Of a DNA stretch of 38,539 bases, positions 26,488-34,381 are shown in pieces. The notes under the pieces were generated by a model. The model was not told the DNA's origin, ran no database searches, and was given only the letters and a program-made list of their open reading frames with translations. This stretch comes from an uncultured Oscillospiraceae bacterium. GTDB taxonomy: Bacteria; Bacillota; Clostridia; Oscillospirales; Oscillospiraceae. Within the stretch, counting starts at the first letter, position 1, and every line of letters begins with the position of its first letter. A program made the position numbers and the translations under genes. The DNA lies in the NCBI GenBank assembly GCA_944387145.1, contig CALXDU010000012.1, positions 1-38,539 on the forward strand. Direction: 5' to 3'.

Positions 26488-27771
26488 ATGGAAGAATTAC
26501 TGGAATTATATCAGACAATGGGCATTTCTCCGGCGGTTTACGCCCGTGGAGAAAAAGTGCTGGAATCGCTCAAAGAACGTTTTGCAGACATCGACCAGGT
26601 GGCAGAGCATAACCAGGCCAAAGTCTTGTGGGCCATGCAGAAAAACCGGGTGTCCGCAGCCTGCTTCGCAGCGACCACCGGTTATGGCTATGACGACTTT
26701 GGCAGGGACAACCTGGAACGGGTCTATGCCGATGTATTTCATACCGAAGCGGCGCTGGTGCGGCCTCAGATCACCTGCGGCACCCACGCATTGACCGTGG
26801 CCCTCAGCGCAAACCTGCTGCCGGGAGATGAGCTGCTGTCCCCTGTGGGTATGCCCTATGATACCTTGCAGGAGGTAATCGGCATCCGCAAAAGCCCCTG
26901 CTCTCTGGCAGAGTATGGCGTAACCTACCGGCAGGTGGATCTGCTCAGCGACGGCAGCTTTGACTACGAAGGCATCCGCAAGGCCATCAACGAAAAGACC
27001 AAGCTGATTACCATTCAGCGTTCCAAAGGCTACGCCACCCGTCCTACCTTCTCCGTGACCCGGATTGGGGAGCTGATTGCCTTCTGCAAGCAGATCAAGC
27101 CAGACGTCCTGGTGATGGTGGACAACTGCTATGGAGAATTTGTGGAGACCCGGGAGCCTTCCGACGTAGGCGCCGACATGACGGTGGGCAGTCTGATTAA
27201 AAATCCCGGCGGCGGACTTGCACCTATCGGCGGCTATATCTGCGGAACCAAGGAATGCGTGGAGCGGTGCGCTTATCGGCTTTCTGCCCCTGGTCTGGGT
27301 CAGGAAGTGGGCGCAAACCTGGGCTTGATGCCCGCACTGTACCAGGGCTTCTTCCTGGCGCCTACGGTGGTAGCCGGTGCGGAAAAGGGCGCGGTGTTTG
27401 CGGCGAATCTTTACGAGCCTCTGGGCGTCCGCCGCGTCCCCAATGCAACGGAGAGCCGGCATGATATCATCCAGGCAGTGGAACTGGGCAGCGAGGAAGG
27501 CATGATTGCCTTCTGCAAGGGCATTCAGGCTGCGGCGCCTGTGGATTCCTTTGCTACGCCCTATCCGTCGGACATGCCCGGCTACAATGACAAGGTGATT
27601 ATGGCAGCCGGTGCCTTCGTTCAGGGAAGCTCCATTGAGCTGTCCGCCGACGGCCCCATCCGTCCGCCTTATGCGGTTTACTTCCAGGGCGGTCTGACCT
27701 GGAATCATGCCAAATTGGGCATTCTCATGAGCCTGCAGAAAATGGTGGACGCGGGACTGGTTACCTTATAA
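26488..27771 (+). CDS. PLP enzyme of the methionine gamma-lyase-like/aluminium-resistance family
   Basis: A 427-residue cytosolic fold-type I PLP enzyme. The N-terminal 100 residues lead to YGYDDFGRDNLERVYADVFHTEAALVRPQITCGTHAL, diagnostic of the family (Met_gamma_lyase, B. subtilis YnbB). The cofactor aspartate is in VMVDNCYGEF and the Schiff-base lysine in GSLIKNPGGGLAPIGGY. The family is annotated for cystathionine beta-lyase or methionine gamma-lyase activity, but the true substrate is not established. It is cotranscribed with the AbrB protein and an EamA exporter (46 bp gap). That pairing hints that the product, or a toxic amino acid, is exported. Confidence 0.93.
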   Translation: MEELLELYQTMGISPAVYARGEKVLESLKERFADIDQVAEHNQAKVLWAMQKNRVSAACFAATTGYGYDDFGRDNLERVYADVFHTEAALVRPQITCGTHALTVALSANLLPGDELLSPVGMPYDTLQEVIGIRKSPCSLAEYGVTYRQVDLLSDGSFDYEGIRKAINEKTKLITIQRSKGYATRPTFSVTRIGELIAFCKQIKPDVLVMVDNCYGEFVETREPSDVGADMTVGSLIKNPGGGLAPIGGYICGTKECVERCAYRLSAPGLGQEVGANLGLMPALYQGFFLAPTVVAGAEKGAVFAANLYEPLGVRRVPNATESRHDIIQAVELGSEEGMIAFCKGIQAAAPVDSFATPYPSDMPGYNDKVIMAAGAFVQGSSIELSADGPIRPPYAVYFQGGLTWNHAKLGILMSLQKMVDAGLVTL

Positions 27772-27817
27772 TTGGGCGATTGCCGTCCTATCCTAGAGAA
27801 ATTTGAGAGGTAAGAAA

Positions 27818-28726
27818 ATGACTTGGTTTTGGTTTTCTATTATCACCCTGCTGTGCTGGTCCGGGTCGGACTTTTTCTCCAAAATCGGCTGCCGGGATGC
27901 CAGAGACAAATACAGCCAGTTCAAGATGGTGATGGCTGTGGGCCTGGTGATGGGCCTGCATGCAGCGTACATGGTCTTTGTCAACGGTGTGGAGATTTCC
28001 TGGAGCGTGATTTTGACCTATCTGCCTGTGAGCCTGCTGTATATCGGCTCCATGACATTGGGCTATGTGGGACTTCGCTATATTGAGCTGTCCATTTCTT
28101 CTCCCATCTGTAACGCTTCCGGCGCTCTGGTTGCCATCATTGCCATTGTCAGCGGCACGGCGGAGCCTATGGAGGCAACCCAGTACCTGGCAATCGTCCT
28201 GGCCTGCGTCGGTGTCATCGGCCTGGGATTCGTGGAGGCAAATGAGGATGAAACCCTCCGGGCGGCCCGTCAGGAAGCATCCAATTATAAGTATGCCAAA
28301 TCCTGGCTGGCCTTGGCTCTGCCCATTGCCTACTGCCTGCTGGATGCCGCCGGTACCTTTGCCGACGATCTGGTTCTGGAAACCATGAACGAGGATTCCG
28401 CCAATGTAGCTTACGAGCTGACTTTCCTGGCGGCAGGCATTGTTTGCTTTGTTTACACGGTCATCATCAGGAAGCAGAAGCTGGTTCCCAAAATGGAACT
28501 GCCCAAATATGTGGGTGCCGGATTTGAAACCGCCGGTCAGCTGACTTACATCTACGCCCTGGCCAGCGGCGAGTCCGCACTGGCAGCGCCCATTATTTCC
28601 TCCTACTGCATGGCTTCCGTCCTGTGGAGCCGCCTGTTCCTGAAGGAAAAGCTGAGCTGGAAGCACTATCTGTGCATCGCCATTACTTTTGCTGGTATTC
28701 TGATTATGGGCATCTACGATATGTAA
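27818..28726 (+). CDS. EamA/DMT-family exporter
   Basis: A 302-residue membrane protein with ten hydrophobic helices in two EamA repeats, as in drug/metabolite transporters. The first is WFWFSIITLLCWSGSDFFSKIG onward; the second runs from about residue 160, ending with ESALAAPIISSYCMASVLWSRLFLKEKLSWKHYLCIAITFAGILIMGI. I use the ATG at 27818, which has a GAGAGGT site; an in-frame TTG at 27803 lacks one. It follows the PLP enzyme gene and probably exports an amino acid or derivative. Its stop is followed by a hairpin and the truncated repeat copy. Confidence 0.9.
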   Translation: MTWFWFSIITLLCWSGSDFFSKIGCRDARDKYSQFKMVMAVGLVMGLHAAYMVFVNGVEISWSVILTYLPVSLLYIGSMTLGYVGLRYIELSISSPICNASGALVAIIAIVSGTAEPMEATQYLAIVLACVGVIGLGFVEANEDETLRAARQEASNYKYAKSWLALALPIAYCLLDAAGTFADDLVLETMNEDSANVAYELTFLAAGIVCFVYTVIIRKQKLVPKMELPKYVGAGFETAGQLTYIYALASGESALAAPIISSYCMASVLWSRLFLKEKLSWKHYLCIAITFAGILIMGIYDM

Positions 28727-28732
28727 ATAAGG

Positions 28733-28762
28733 AAAGCGGCAGCGAATTTTCGCTGCCGCTTT
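28733..28762 (+). terminator. Perfect hairpin after the EamA gene, abutting repeat copy C
   Basis: A perfect 13-bp stem (AAAGCGGCAGCGA with its complement, 4-nt loop) starts 7 bp after the stop codon. The only T residues following it are TTTGA, which begin the repeat. Confidence 0.8.
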
Positions 28763-28803
28763 GAAACTGTGGGAAAACCCCTGCGGGCTTTTCCGACAAA
28801 CTT
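28761..28803 (+). repeat. Interspersed hairpin repeat, truncated copy C
   Basis: About 43 bp beginning TTGAAACTGTGGGAAAAC match the first part of copy B at 38420-38463, with about four differences. Only the GAAAA-CCCC...GGGCTTTTCC hairpin is kept; the GTCCCC hairpin is missing and the eutH stop codon lies 7 bp further on. Confidence 0.75.
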
Positions 28804-28809
28804 TTGCGG

Positions 28810-29892
28810 TTAGGAAGAACATCTTTGTTTTCCTGTAACAATCAAAGCCAAAACAATACCCAGAACGCCGCCCAGCAGTTTGGCAAGCAGCAGCGCCGGA
28901 ATCAGCTCCGGTTCTTCGGCCACGGCAAAGCCCAGATGGGCGGCAAAAGTGGAAGCGCCGCAGACCAGAAACGCCCCGATTACCACTTTCCCACGGTTAT
29001 CCATACGGGGAATCATGGCAAGGGCAGGAACCACACTGACCACGCCTACGAGCAGTCCGGTGGTGCTGGCGGCATTGAGGCCGGTGTGTTTGCCAATCCA
29101 GGCAAAGGGAACCTTCAGCACCTGCTGAATCAGTTCCGCCAAGGGCATGCTGCCCAGCATGGCAATGGCAATGGAGCAGACCACTTCCATGGCTTCTGAC
29201 AACGGGGTGAGACTTTTCAGCAGGGAAGTACCGGTCAGATGCTGAACAGCGCCAAGGGTCAGCCCCAGAATGGCTGCTTTCTGAATCCACTTTGCCAACA
29301 CCTGAAATCCATGAGCGGTTTTTTGCGGGCATCGGAGCAATCCCCAAAACAGCGGCAGACACAGTGCGGCAATGGGTAATATGCTGATAAGTGCGGTGGA
29401 AAAGGGGAGCCCGCAGGCAATGCCGCCAATCAGCAGCGGCAAAGGCATCACCGCCAGCCCCAGCAGAATCCCTTTGATGAACCAGGGCTGATCTTCCGGG
29501 CGCATGGTTCCCAATCCCACAGGAATGGTGAAAATAATGGTGCAGCCAAAGATTGCTGCAACCAGAATCCCGGAAAACCGTCCGATTTGCGCATTATCCG
29601 CCAAATCCATCGCCAGGGGATAACCGCCCATGTCAATGGGAAGAATCCCGCCAAACAAACCGGGGTCCAGCCCCAGCATCCGAAAACAAGGGACAATGAT
29701 TCCCGACAGGCCGGAAGAAATCAGCGGGGCCAGACAGATGATGCCTGCCATGGACAGGGCAATGGGCCCAAGAAGCTGAAAAGCTTCTTCAAACCGTTTC
29801 CCCAGTCCAAACCGGTTTCCCAAAAGATGATCCCCGCCGCCGAGGAGGGCGCCGAAGGCCATGGCCCAGAGAAGAATGGATTGCAGGGTCAT
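28810..29892 (-). CDS. eutH: Orphan ethanolamine permease-like protein EutH
   Basis: A 360-residue membrane protein with about ten helices that matches the EutH family from end to end. The evidence is GALLGGGDHLLGNRFGLGKRFEEAFQLLGPIALSMAGIICLAP, PIDMGGYPLAMDLA, GCTIIFTIPVGLG and the C-terminal GKVVIGAFLVCGASTFAAHLGF. EutH brings ethanolamine into the cell at low concentration and low pH. None of the other ethanolamine genes (eutBC lyase, microcompartment shell, regulator) is nearby. I chose the ATG at 29890-29892, with an AGGTGA site. It is convergent with the EamA gene and separated from it only by the hairpin and repeat. Confidence 0.92.
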   Translation of the reverse strand: MTLQSILLWAMAFGALLGGGDHLLGNRFGLGKRFEEAFQLLGPIALSMAGIICLAPLISSGLSGIIVPCFRMLGLDPGLFGGILPIDMGGYPLAMDLADNAQIGRFSGILVAAIFGCTIIFTIPVGLGTMRPEDQPWFIKGILLGLAVMPLPLLIGGIACGLPFSTALISILPIAALCLPLFWGLLRCPQKTAHGFQVLAKWIQKAAILGLTLGAVQHLTGTSLLKSLTPLSEAMEVVCSIAIAMLGSMPLAELIQQVLKVPFAWIGKHTGLNAASTTGLLVGVVSVVPALAMIPRMDNRGKVVIGAFLVCGASTFAAHLGFAVAEEPELIPALLLAKLLGGVLGIVLALIVTGKQRCSS

Positions 29893-29921
29893 ACTGTCAC
29901 CTGCCCTTTCTGCAAACAATA

Positions 29922-29959
29922 AAAGAAAAACCCGAACTTATCCAGAAGGAAAAGTTCGG
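29922..29959 (-). terminator. Terminator of tRNA-Val
   Basis: An 8-bp stem (CCGAACTT, 29932-29939, with AAGTTCGG, 29952-29959) has a 12-nt loop and is followed on the minus strand by GTTTTTC. It lies about 11 bp beyond the tRNA 3' end and before eutH. Confidence 0.8.
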
Positions 29960-29970
29960 ATTTCAAAGAC

Positions 29971-30046
29971 TGGTGGACGATAACGGACTCGAACCGCTGA
30001 CCCTGCGCACGTCAAGCGCATGCTCTACCAGCTGAGCTAATCGTCC
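29971..30046 (-). tRNA. tRNA-Val (GAC anticodon), CCA encoded
   Basis: The minus strand folds as a full cloverleaf of 76 nt: acceptor GGACGAT with ATCGTCC, D arm GCTC/GAGC with AGCTGGTA loop, anticodon stem TGCGC/GCGCA with loop TTGACGT (anticodon GAC), a 5-nt variable loop, T arm AGCGG/CCGTT with TTCGAGT loop, and encoded ACCA. One G-U pair lies in the T stem. It has its own consensus promoter and terminator. Confidence 0.97.
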
Positions 30047-30079
30047 ATAATTCGGTGCCGTCGCTCAGGCACATGACGC

Positions 30080-30108
30080 ATTATACACGATAGGTCCGGG
30101 TTTGTCAA
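30080..30108 (-). promoter_or_regulatory. Perfect consensus promoter of tRNA-Val
   Basis: TTGACA (30103-30108, minus strand), 17 bp, TATAAT (30080-30085). It is a full match to the sigma-A consensus, as expected for a stable RNA gene. Confidence 0.9.
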
Positions 30109-30135
30109 GCACAATTTTTCCAATTTCCGATGTTT

Positions 30136-30495
30136 TTATCCAACAGCCGCATCCAGCTCCTGCTGACCGGTGAATTGAATGACCAGCTGGTTGGGAAGGC
30201 ATACAATTGGCGTGCCGCCGCTGCAGAATCCACGCTGCATGCAGTGATGATCGGGACAGTTGGCGCTGGTTACCGCAATCTGGCCGCCGGATATGGTGAC
30301 CTCATTTTGCCCGCCCTGGAGTGTTTCCACCGTGAAGGTTTGATCCACATGCAGGTTAACGGTTTTGATCAGGGTACCCTGAGAGCGGATTTCGGCAAAA
30401 TCGGCGCTTTCTCCCGGGGAGAGAACCCACACACTCAGCACTCCGCACACCAGCAGAATCACGGACAACAGGGCAATCCAATACGTTGTTTTCAC
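30136..30495 (-). CDS. NusG domain II-containing small membrane-anchored protein
   Basis: A 119-residue protein with one N-terminal transmembrane helix (about 5-27) and an extracytoplasmic NusG_II (KOW-like barrel) domain. The domain is recognised by the cysteine motif ANCPDHHCMQRGFC and the following GGTPIVCLPNQLVIQF. Firmicutes keep such proteins of unknown role, often beside Gx transporters or ApbE; here it stands alone. I chose the GTG at 30493-30495, which has a perfect AGGAGG site 7 nt upstream. The frame stays open to 30690 but that part has no homology and would overlap the rplU promoter. A TATACT near 30560 is a possible -10. Confidence 0.85.
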   Translation of the reverse strand: MKTTYWIALLSVILLVCGVLSVWVLSPGESADFAEIRSQGTLIKTVNLHVDQTFTVETLQGGQNEVTISGGQIAVTSANCPDHHCMQRGFCSGGTPIVCLPNQLVIQFTGQQELDAAVG

Positions 30496-30607
30496 GAACA
30501 ATCCTCCTACGCCGGCATTTCTCGCATACATCTGCCCATTGCGGGAGGATGCCCAACAAGTATAGCAAAAAACCTGGGAAAACGCAAGAAAAAGTAGGAA
30601 AAACTCC

Positions 30608-30636
30608 TTGACTTTTTCTTCCTGGGGTGCTAAAAT
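30608..30636 (+). promoter_or_regulatory. Sigma-A promoter of the rplU-prp-rpmA operon
   Basis: TTGACT (30608-30613), 17 bp, TAAAAT (30631-30636), giving a leader of about 80 nt before rplU. It is divergent from the NusG_II gene. Confidence 0.8.
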
Positions 30637-30642
30637 AGACGA

Positions 30643-30725
30643 GCCGCATTGAAGGGGCTTAAGTTGGTGCGCCAAAACACCACGCCTCAAAAGCGAGACT
30701 ACACAATATAAAGTAGGTGAAACAA
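30643..30725 (+). ncRNA. Putative L21 leader, structured 5' UTR of rplU
   Basis: The roughly 83-nt untranslated leader carries a small hairpin (TGGTG-loop-CACCA, about 30665-30682) and lies where Firmicutes carry the L21 leader, thought to bind L21 for autoregulation. I recognise the position, not the full covariance pattern, so the call is tentative. The AGGTG ribosome site is at its end. Confidence 0.35.
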
Positions 30726-31037
30726 ATGAAAGCAGTTATCGTAACCGGAGGCAAGCAGTACACCGTGGCTGAGGGCGATGTCCTGTACATCGAGAAGCTG
30801 AACGCTGAGGCCGAATCCACCGTGAAGTTCGATCAGGTTCTGGCTGTCCTGGACGGTGAGAACACCAAGATCGGCGCTCCTGTCGTGGCTGGTGCCGCCG
30901 TGGAAGCCAAGGTTGTCAAGAATGGCAAGGGCAAGAAGATCGACATCATCCGCTACAAGGCTAAGAAGAACGAGAAGAAGCACATCGGTCATCGTCAGCC
31001 TTACACCAAGGTGGAGATCACCAAGATCGCTCTGTAA
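30726..31037 (+). CDS. rplU: 50S ribosomal protein L21
   Basis: Large-subunit protein of 103 residues, with the family N-terminus [18 protein letters not shown] and the C-terminal [21 protein letters not shown]. The ATG at 30726 is preferred over the in-frame GTG three codons earlier because it matches the family and has an AGGTG site. First gene of the L21-Prp-L27 operon. Confidence 0.98.
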   Translation: MKAVIVTGGKQYTVAEGDVLYIEKLNAEAESTVKFDQVLAVLDGENTKIGAPVVAGAAVEAKVVKNGKGKKIDIIRYKAKKNEKKHIGHRQPYTKVEITKIAL

Positions 31038-31040
31038 TTT

Positions 31041-31364
31041 ATGACAAGATGCGAATTTTTTACCGAGAACGACCGGATTACCGGATTTTCCGTCTCGGGT
31101 CACAGCGGCTACGCCGAAGCAGGCAGTGATATTGTCTGTGCCGCCGTTTCTGCCGCAGTTGCCATGGCCGAAGCCACCATCAATGATGTGTGCGGCGCAA
31201 AGGCCAAGGTTCGGGTCAAGGACGAGCAAGCTCGCATTACCCTGACCCTCCCCGTTTCCTGCGATGAAGAGGACAGCGTCCAGGCAGTTCTTGCCGGTAT
31301 GATGCTGTATCTGTGCAGCCTGCGGGATGAATATCCTGATTATATCGAAGTTTTGGAGGTGTAA
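31041..31364 (+). CDS. prp: Ribosomal-processing cysteine protease Prp
   Basis: A 107-residue protease that removes the N-terminal extension of ribosomal protein L27 in Firmicutes and related bacteria. The catalytic pair H21 and C33 lies in [21 protein letters not shown], as in the founding Prp proteins. It is placed between rplU and rpmA, 3 bp after rplU. The neighbouring L27 carries the matching cleavage signal. Confidence 0.95.
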   Translation: MTRCEFFTENDRITGFSVSGHSGYAEAGSDIVCAAVSAAVAMAEATINDVCGAKAKVRVKDEQARITLTLPVSCDEEDSVQAVLAGMMLYLCSLRDEYPDYIEVLEV

Positions 31365-31368
31365 CATC

Positions 31369-31650
31369 ATGCTGAAGATTGGTATTCAGTTCTTCGCTCA
31401 CCACAAGGGCGGCGGTTCCACCAAGAACGGCCGTGACTCCGAGTCCAAGCGGCTGGGCGTCAAGCGTGCTGACGGTCAGTTTGTTCTGGCTGGCAACATT
31501 CTGGTTCGCCAGAGAGGCACCCACATCCATCCCGGTGTCAATGTTGGCATCGGCAAGGATGACACCCTGTTCGCTCTGGTTGACGGTACCGTCAAGTTCG
31601 AGCGCAAGGGCAAGGATCGCCGTCAGTGCTCCGTTTACGCTGAGCAGTAA
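31369..31650 (+). CDS. rpmA: 50S ribosomal protein L27 with cleavable N-terminus
   Basis: A 93-residue ribosomal protein near the peptidyl-transferase centre. It starts with the extension [10 protein letters not shown] followed by [20 protein letters not shown]. The FFA motif marks the Prp cleavage site, so the mature protein should begin at HHKGG. The start ATG at 31369 follows a TGGAGGT site; the frame continues upstream into prp without homology. Transcription ends at a perfect 13-bp hairpin 16 bp downstream. Confidence 0.97.
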   Translation: MLKIGIQFFAHHKGGGSTKNGRDSESKRLGVKRADGQFVLAGNILVRQRGTHIHPGVNVGIGKDDTLFALVDGTVKFERKGKDRRQCSVYAEQ

Positions 31651-31665
31651 TCGCGCATAAAGCCT

Positions 31666-31700
31666 AAAAGCTGCCGCACACTACCTGCGGCAGCTTTTTT
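31666..31700 (+). terminator. Terminator of rplU-prp-rpmA
   Basis: A perfect 13-bp stem (AAAAGCTGCCGCA with its complement, 7-nt loop) ends in TTTTTT. obgE follows 84 bp later; no clear promoter was found in that gap, so partial read-through is likely. A short hairpin (GCTGG/CCAGC, about 31719-31733) is the only other feature there. Confidence 0.9.
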
Positions 31701-31784
31701 CGTGTGCAGTGCAGAGCGCTGGAGCATCCCAGCACCGTGCAGTGAGCATGTAGGAAACCCTGTTCTTTTCAAGGAGGTATGTTC

Positions 31785-33059
31785 GTGTTTGTAGATAAAG
31801 TGCGGATTACGGTCATTGGCGGTCGTGGCGGTGACGGCGCCGTAGCCTTTCACCGGGAAAAATATGTGGCCTCCGGCGGTCCCGACGGCGGCGACGGCGG
31901 TCATGGCGGCAGTGTGATTCTGCGGGTAAACGACAATCTGTCAACCCTGCTGGATTTCCGGTATAAGCGCAAGTATGCCGCTCAGGCTGGCGTCAATGGT
32001 CTGGGCCGGAAGATGGCCGGCAAGCGGGGCGAAAATCTCATCATCGAGGTTCCCAGAGGTACGGTGGTTCGGGATGCCGAAACCAACCAGATTATTGTGG
32101 ACATGTCCACAGGCGAAGATTTCGTCATTGCCCGGGGCGGCCGCGGCGGCTGGGGCAATGCCCATTACGCAACGCCCACCCGTCAGGTTCCCCGGTTTGC
32201 CAAGGCCGGACTGAAGGGCCAGGAGCGGGATATCATTCTGGAGCTGAAACTGCTGGCAGATGTGGGCCTGGTGGGATTCCCCAACGTAGGCAAATCCACC
32301 TTGCTCAGCGTTACCTCCAATGCCCGGCCCAAAATTGCCAACTATCATTTTACCACCCTGTTTCCCAACCTGGGCGTGATCTATGTGGATGAAGGCGTAT
32401 CCTTTGTCATGGCGGATATCCCTGGCATTATCGAAGGCGCTGCGGAAGGTGCCGGACTGGGCCATGATTTCCTGCGACACATTGACCGCTGCCGTCTGCT
32501 GGTGCATGTGGTGGATGTGTCCGGCAGCGAAGGACGGGACCCGGTGGAGGATTTCCACGCCATCTGCCAGGAGCTGGGCAATTACAGTGTGGACCTGAGC
32601 AACCGTCCCATGATCGTGGCTGCCAATAAGGTAGACCTGCTGCCCCCGGATTCGGACAATCTGGAGCGGCTGCGGAAAGCTGTGGAAGCCGCCGGCTGCG
32701 AGATGTACGAAATCAGCGCCGGTACCACCCAGGGCACCCGGAACCTGATGCGGGTGGTGGCGGAGAAGCTGCGCACGCTGCCTCCTGTGACCATTTACGA
32801 ACCGGAGTATGTGGAGGTTGTGGAGGCACCCAAAGACCCCAGTGCCTTTGAAGTGGAGCATTACGGCAGCACCTGGCTGGTTACCGGTACCTGGCTGGAA
32901 CGGCTGGTGCAGAACATCAATTTCGACGACTATGAGTCCAGAAATTATTTTGACCAGCAGCTGAGAAAGTGCGGCCTGTTCGCCCGTCTGGAGGAAATGG
33001 GCATTCAGGACGGGGATACCGTGGATATTTACGATATCGAATTTGAATACCAGCGATGA
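31785..33059 (+). CDS. obgE: Obg GTPase (ribosome assembly and stress)
   Basis: Essential GTPase in 50S maturation. The 424-residue protein has the glycine-rich Obg domain (residues 1-158, GGRGGDGAVAFHREKYVASGGPDGGDGGHGG), G1 VGFPNVGKSTLL, G3 ADIPGIIEGAAEGAGLGHDFLRHI and G4 AANKVDL, then a C-terminal OCT domain ending in VDIYDIEFEY. The start is GTG at 31785, 6 nt after AAGGAGGT and matching MFVDKVRI of the family; the ATG at 31779 touches the ribosome site and is unlikely. It is downstream of rplU-prp-rpmA, as in many Firmicutes. Confidence 0.97.
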   Translation: MFVDKVRITVIGGRGGDGAVAFHREKYVASGGPDGGDGGHGGSVILRVNDNLSTLLDFRYKRKYAAQAGVNGLGRKMAGKRGENLIIEVPRGTVVRDAETNQIIVDMSTGEDFVIARGGRGGWGNAHYATPTRQVPRFAKAGLKGQERDIILELKLLADVGLVGFPNVGKSTLLSVTSNARPKIANYHFTTLFPNLGVIYVDEGVSFVMADIPGIIEGAAEGAGLGHDFLRHIDRCRLLVHVVDVSGSEGRDPVEDFHAICQELGNYSVDLSNRPMIVAANKVDLLPPDSDNLERLRKAVEAAGCEMYEISAGTTQGTRNLMRVVAEKLRTLPPVTIYEPEYVEVVEAPKDPSAFEVEHYGSTWLVTGTWLERLVQNINFDDYESRNYFDQQLRKCGLFARLEEMGIQDGDTVDIYDIEFEYQR

Positions 33060-33116
33060 AAAGGTTTTTTACTTTTTGTCTATAAAGTATTTGCCATTTT
33101 CGATTTTTTCCGTTAT

Positions 33117-33155
33117 AATAACATACGTCACCAATGTGACGTATGTTATTTTTTT
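33117..33155 (+). terminator. 15-bp perfect palindrome with T-run after obgE
   Basis: AATAACATACGTCAC (33117-33131), loop CAAT, and its exact complement (33136-33150), followed by TTTTT. It is AT-rich for a terminator but long and perfect. It could end obgE transcripts and also be a protein-binding site, as it lies 15-50 bp before the AraC-type regulator gene. Confidence 0.7.
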
Positions 33156-33169
33156 CTGGGGGAAGTGCC

Positions 33170-34321
33170 ATGATCCGGAATTTGAATCAAGTAACCTTTC
33201 AGGGCTTTGGAACGGTACCGCCGGAGCGCAGTCAAGGCAATAAAAACTTTGACAAGGCCGGCGCCGCACTTTGGAACTTATCCCAGTCAGAACCTACGAT
33301 TTATCAGGCCCAGGGAGAAACCTGGCTCATGGGCAACAGCGGCATGAGCGTGCTGTCGGTGGGCACTTCGGCCGACAGCTTTCAGCATTATTATCTGGAC
33401 AAGCCCGTGTGCATCAAAGAAGGGGTCCTGTTCAGTCTCTGCCCCTTTACGGGGGAGGCTTCGGTGCTTCTGTATGCGGCCAATCCCCCGGAGCCGGTAG
33501 GTAAGCGGGCCTCGGATACGTTGCGGGTGGATCATCAGCTGCGAGTGGAATGCATCTACACCTTTTTCTATCAGGAGAAGGAGCAGGGCTTCCTCTTCTC
33601 CGGAGAATCCCACCCCATGGCGGAGCTGACCTATGTGGATCAGGGAGCGCTGCATTCCGTGGCTGACGGACAGGACCTGCTGCTGAAGCAGGGTGACCTG
33701 GTGATTTACGGCCCCAATCAGTGGCATATGCAGTATGCCGATATCGGTGTGGCACCCCGGTATGTGACGCTGTCCTTTGACTTGACCGGCGGGGATATAT
33801 CCCCGCTGCTGAATCGGAAATTCACCGCCCCCCAGCATGCGGTTCTGCTGCTGCAGCGGATGCTTCAGGAGCAGGAGCGGATGGATGCTTACTCCAATGA
33901 TATTATTCTATCCCAGCTGAATCTGCTGCTGCTTCTGCTGCTGCGGGACTCCGCCGCACCCCGGGCGGGGAAACTGCAGACGGTCAATGCAGTTCACTCG
34001 GAAAATGAGATTATCCGCCAGGCTCAGCAGTATATCAGCACCCACATCCGGGAAAAATTGTCAGTGCCGCTGGTGGCCAGACAGGTGGACGTCAGCCCCA
34101 GCTACCTGACGGCCCTGTTCCATAAGAATCTGCAAATCTCCCCCGGTGAGTATATCCGCCGGATCAAGCTGCAGGAGAGCAAGCAGATGATCCGGGAGAA
34201 CAACCTGAACTTTACGGAAATTGCGGCACTGCTGCAATATTCCACGGTTCACCACTTTTCTCGGCAGTTCAAAGAGAAGTTCGGCATCACCCCTACGGAG
34301 TATGCAAAGTCAGTGCGATAA
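33170..34321 (+). CDS. AraC-family transcriptional regulator
   Basis: A 383-residue regulator. The N-terminal and central ~260 residues form a cupin-like ligand domain (HPMAELTYVDQGALHSVADGQDLLLKQGDLVIYGPNQWHMQY). The last ~100 residues hold the two helix-turn-helix motifs (KLSVPLVARQVDVSPSYLTALFHKNLQISPGEYIRRIKL and LNFTEIAALLQYSTVHHFSRQFKEKFGITPTEYAK). The effector is unknown, probably a sugar or small polyol. I chose the ATG at 33170 with a GGGGGAAG site. It has no obvious target gene next to it; ymdB downstream has its own promoter. The long palindrome just upstream may be its site. Confidence 0.92.
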   Translation: MIRNLNQVTFQGFGTVPPERSQGNKNFDKAGAALWNLSQSEPTIYQAQGETWLMGNSGMSVLSVGTSADSFQHYYLDKPVCIKEGVLFSLCPFTGEASVLLYAANPPEPVGKRASDTLRVDHQLRVECIYTFFYQEKEQGFLFSGESHPMAELTYVDQGALHSVADGQDLLLKQGDLVIYGPNQWHMQYADIGVAPRYVTLSFDLTGGDISPLLNRKFTAPQHAVLLLQRMLQEQERMDAYSNDIILSQLNLLLLLLLRDSAAPRAGKLQTVNAVHSENEIIRQAQQYISTHIREKLSVPLVARQVDVSPSYLTALFHKNLQISPGEYIRRIKLQESKQMIRENNLNFTEIAALLQYSTVHHFSRQFKEKFGITPTEYAKSVR

Positions 34322-34325
34322 ATTC

Positions 34326-34360
34326 CGGCTCCCGGGCAGCATTTCCCGGGAGCCGCTTTT
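34326..34360 (+). terminator. Terminator of the AraC-type gene
   Basis: A perfect 11-bp stem (CGGCTCCCGGG, 34326-34336, with its complement at 34345-34355) has an 8-nt loop and is followed by CTTTT. Confidence 0.85.
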
Positions 34361-34381
34361 CTTAAGAAACGTGGATAGCCC

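Noticed and set aside
28810-29892. Part of an ethanolamine microcompartment locus
   Set aside because: No other eut or shell gene is present on either side; the flanks are an EamA exporter and a tRNA gene.
30496-30690. Longer N-terminus for the NusG_II protein
   Set aside because: The extension has no homology, overlaps the rplU promoter, and the GTG at 30493-30495 has a perfect ribosome site and yields a normal membrane anchor.
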